DNA from: Dyella telluris
GTDB taxonomy: Bacteria > Pseudomonadota > Gammaproteobacteria > Xanthomonadales > Rhodanobacteraceae
Direction of reading: 5' to 3'
NCBI RefSeq assembly: GCF_014297575.1
Contig: NZ_CP060412.1
Location: 1,984,001-2,048,000, forward strand
DNA length: 64,000 nt
Shown: piece after piece, positions 63,434 to 64,000 of the stretch
Position numbering within the stretch: the stretch's first letter is position 1
Layout: the number at the start of each line of letters is the position of its first letter
Position numbers and translations under genes: made by a program
Notes under the pieces: model-generated
What the model was told of the DNA's origin: nothing
Seen by the model: only the letters and a program-made list of their open reading frames with translations
Database searches by the model: none

Positions 63434-64000
63434 TTACCAGCTACCGGTCTTCTTGTACTCGTCGAGCGAGGTCTTGAAGACGGCTTCGATGTCGTTGTTC
63501 CAGTCACCGGTGGCGACGATCTTCTTCATCAGATCGCCATGGTTCTGGTGCATGAACGCATGCAGGCCCTTCTCGAACGACAGCACCTTGTTGGTCGGCA
63601 GGTCGTCGAGGTAGCCCTTTTCAGCGGCGTACACCGACAGCGCGAGCTCGGCGATCGACAGCGGGGCGTACTGGGACTGCTTCATCAGCTCGGTCACGCG
63701 CACGCCGCGGTCCAGCTGGGCGCGGGTAGCCGGGTCCAGATCCGAGGCGAACTGCGCGAACGCAGCCAGCTCACGGTACTGCGCCAGGGCCAGCTTCACG
63801 CCGCCCGACAGCTTCTTGACGATCTTGGTCTGGGCGGCACCGCCCACGCGCGACACCGAGATACCGGCGTTCACGGCCGGGCGGATGCCGGCGTTGAACA
63901 GGTCGGTTTCCAGGAAGATCTGACCGTCGGTGATCGAGATCACGTTGGTCGGCACGAACGCGGACACGTCACCCGCCTGGGTTTCGATGATCGGCAGCGC
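63434..64000 (-). CDS. atpA: ATP synthase alpha subunit, C-terminal part (runs off the window)
   Basis: The last 189 residues of AtpA; the start lies beyond position 64000. The [44 protein letters not shown] block is the conserved alpha-subunit core, followed by the helical C-terminal domain ending [14 protein letters not shown]. It pairs with beta subunits in F1. atpG starts 91 bp downstream. Confidence 0.97.
   Translation of the reverse strand, partial: ALPIIETQAGDVSAFVPTNVISITDGQIFLETDLFNAGIRPAVNAGISVSRVGGAAQTKIVKKLSGGVKLALAQYRELAAFAQFASDLDPATRAQLDRGVRVTELMKQSQYAPLSIAELALSVYAAEKGYLDDLPTNKVLSFEKGLHAFMHQNHGDLMKKIVATGDWNNDIEAVFKTSLDEYKKTGSW

Overview
The window is GC-rich gammaproteobacterial chromosome, most likely from Rhodanobacteraceae/Xanthomonadales (Dyella, Luteibacter, Frateuria or Rhodanobacter type). 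Evidence: a xanthomonadin-like aryl-polyene locus with a XanB2-type chorismatase, the housekeeping families present (rdgC, ttcA, type I pssA, ubiJ-ubiB, comM-ubiK-PII, glmU beside atpC-D-G-A), and dense palindromic intergenic repeats (TGTAGGAGCGCAC...GCTCCTACA; GTCATCCCCGCGAAGG) of the kind common in that order. The taxonomic call rests on recognised families, not on a database search.

Layout. 1-6 kb: end of an O-GlcNAc-transferase-like gene, an unknown gene, a YgjP-like protease, rdgC, tyrB and ttcA. 6-9 kb: two small genes, a 560-bp hairpin array and pssA. 9-13 kb: a MarR-FUSC-DUF1656-HlyD efflux operon. 13-17.7 kb: a DUF4156 lipoprotein, a two-module M16 protease, a small secreted-peptide gene behind a sigma-54-type promoter, and trmL. 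17.7-18.9 kb: repeat-rich, gene-free DNA. 18.9-23.9 kb: ubiJ-ubiB, truC, arfB, a PlsC-like acyltransferase and a TonB-like protein. 23.9-28.1 kb: a LysR regulator divergent from the glyoxylate shunt (aceB, aceA). 28.2-30 kb: a Na+/H+ antiporter.

30.9-36 kb is the accessory highlight. comM, whose product helps natural transformation, is split just before its Walker A motif by a ~3.58-kb element. The element carries a small serine recombinase with a palindromic site at its start codon, a secreted protein divergent from an XRE regulator with a palindromic operator between them, a tiny operon of two microproteins (30 and 26 aa) with its own promoter and terminator, and an unknown gene. The split falls at an in-frame ATG; precise excision would restore a ~499-aa ComM.

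36-41 kb: ubiK, a PII protein, gpmA, a repetitive secreted protein, hemF and a YdcF-like protein. 41-51.4 kb: the aryl-polyene cluster (KS, chain-length factor, glycosyltransferase, ketoreductase, two dehydratases, MMPL exporter, LolA-like carrier, LpxL-like acyltransferase, membrane protein, ACP, chorismatase). No starter-unit ligase is visible in the window. 52-57 kb: a giant glycine-rich autotransporter. 57.6-64 kb: a secreted protein, glmU, a TonB-like lipoprotein and the end of the ATP synthase operon (atpA partial, atpG, atpD, atpC).
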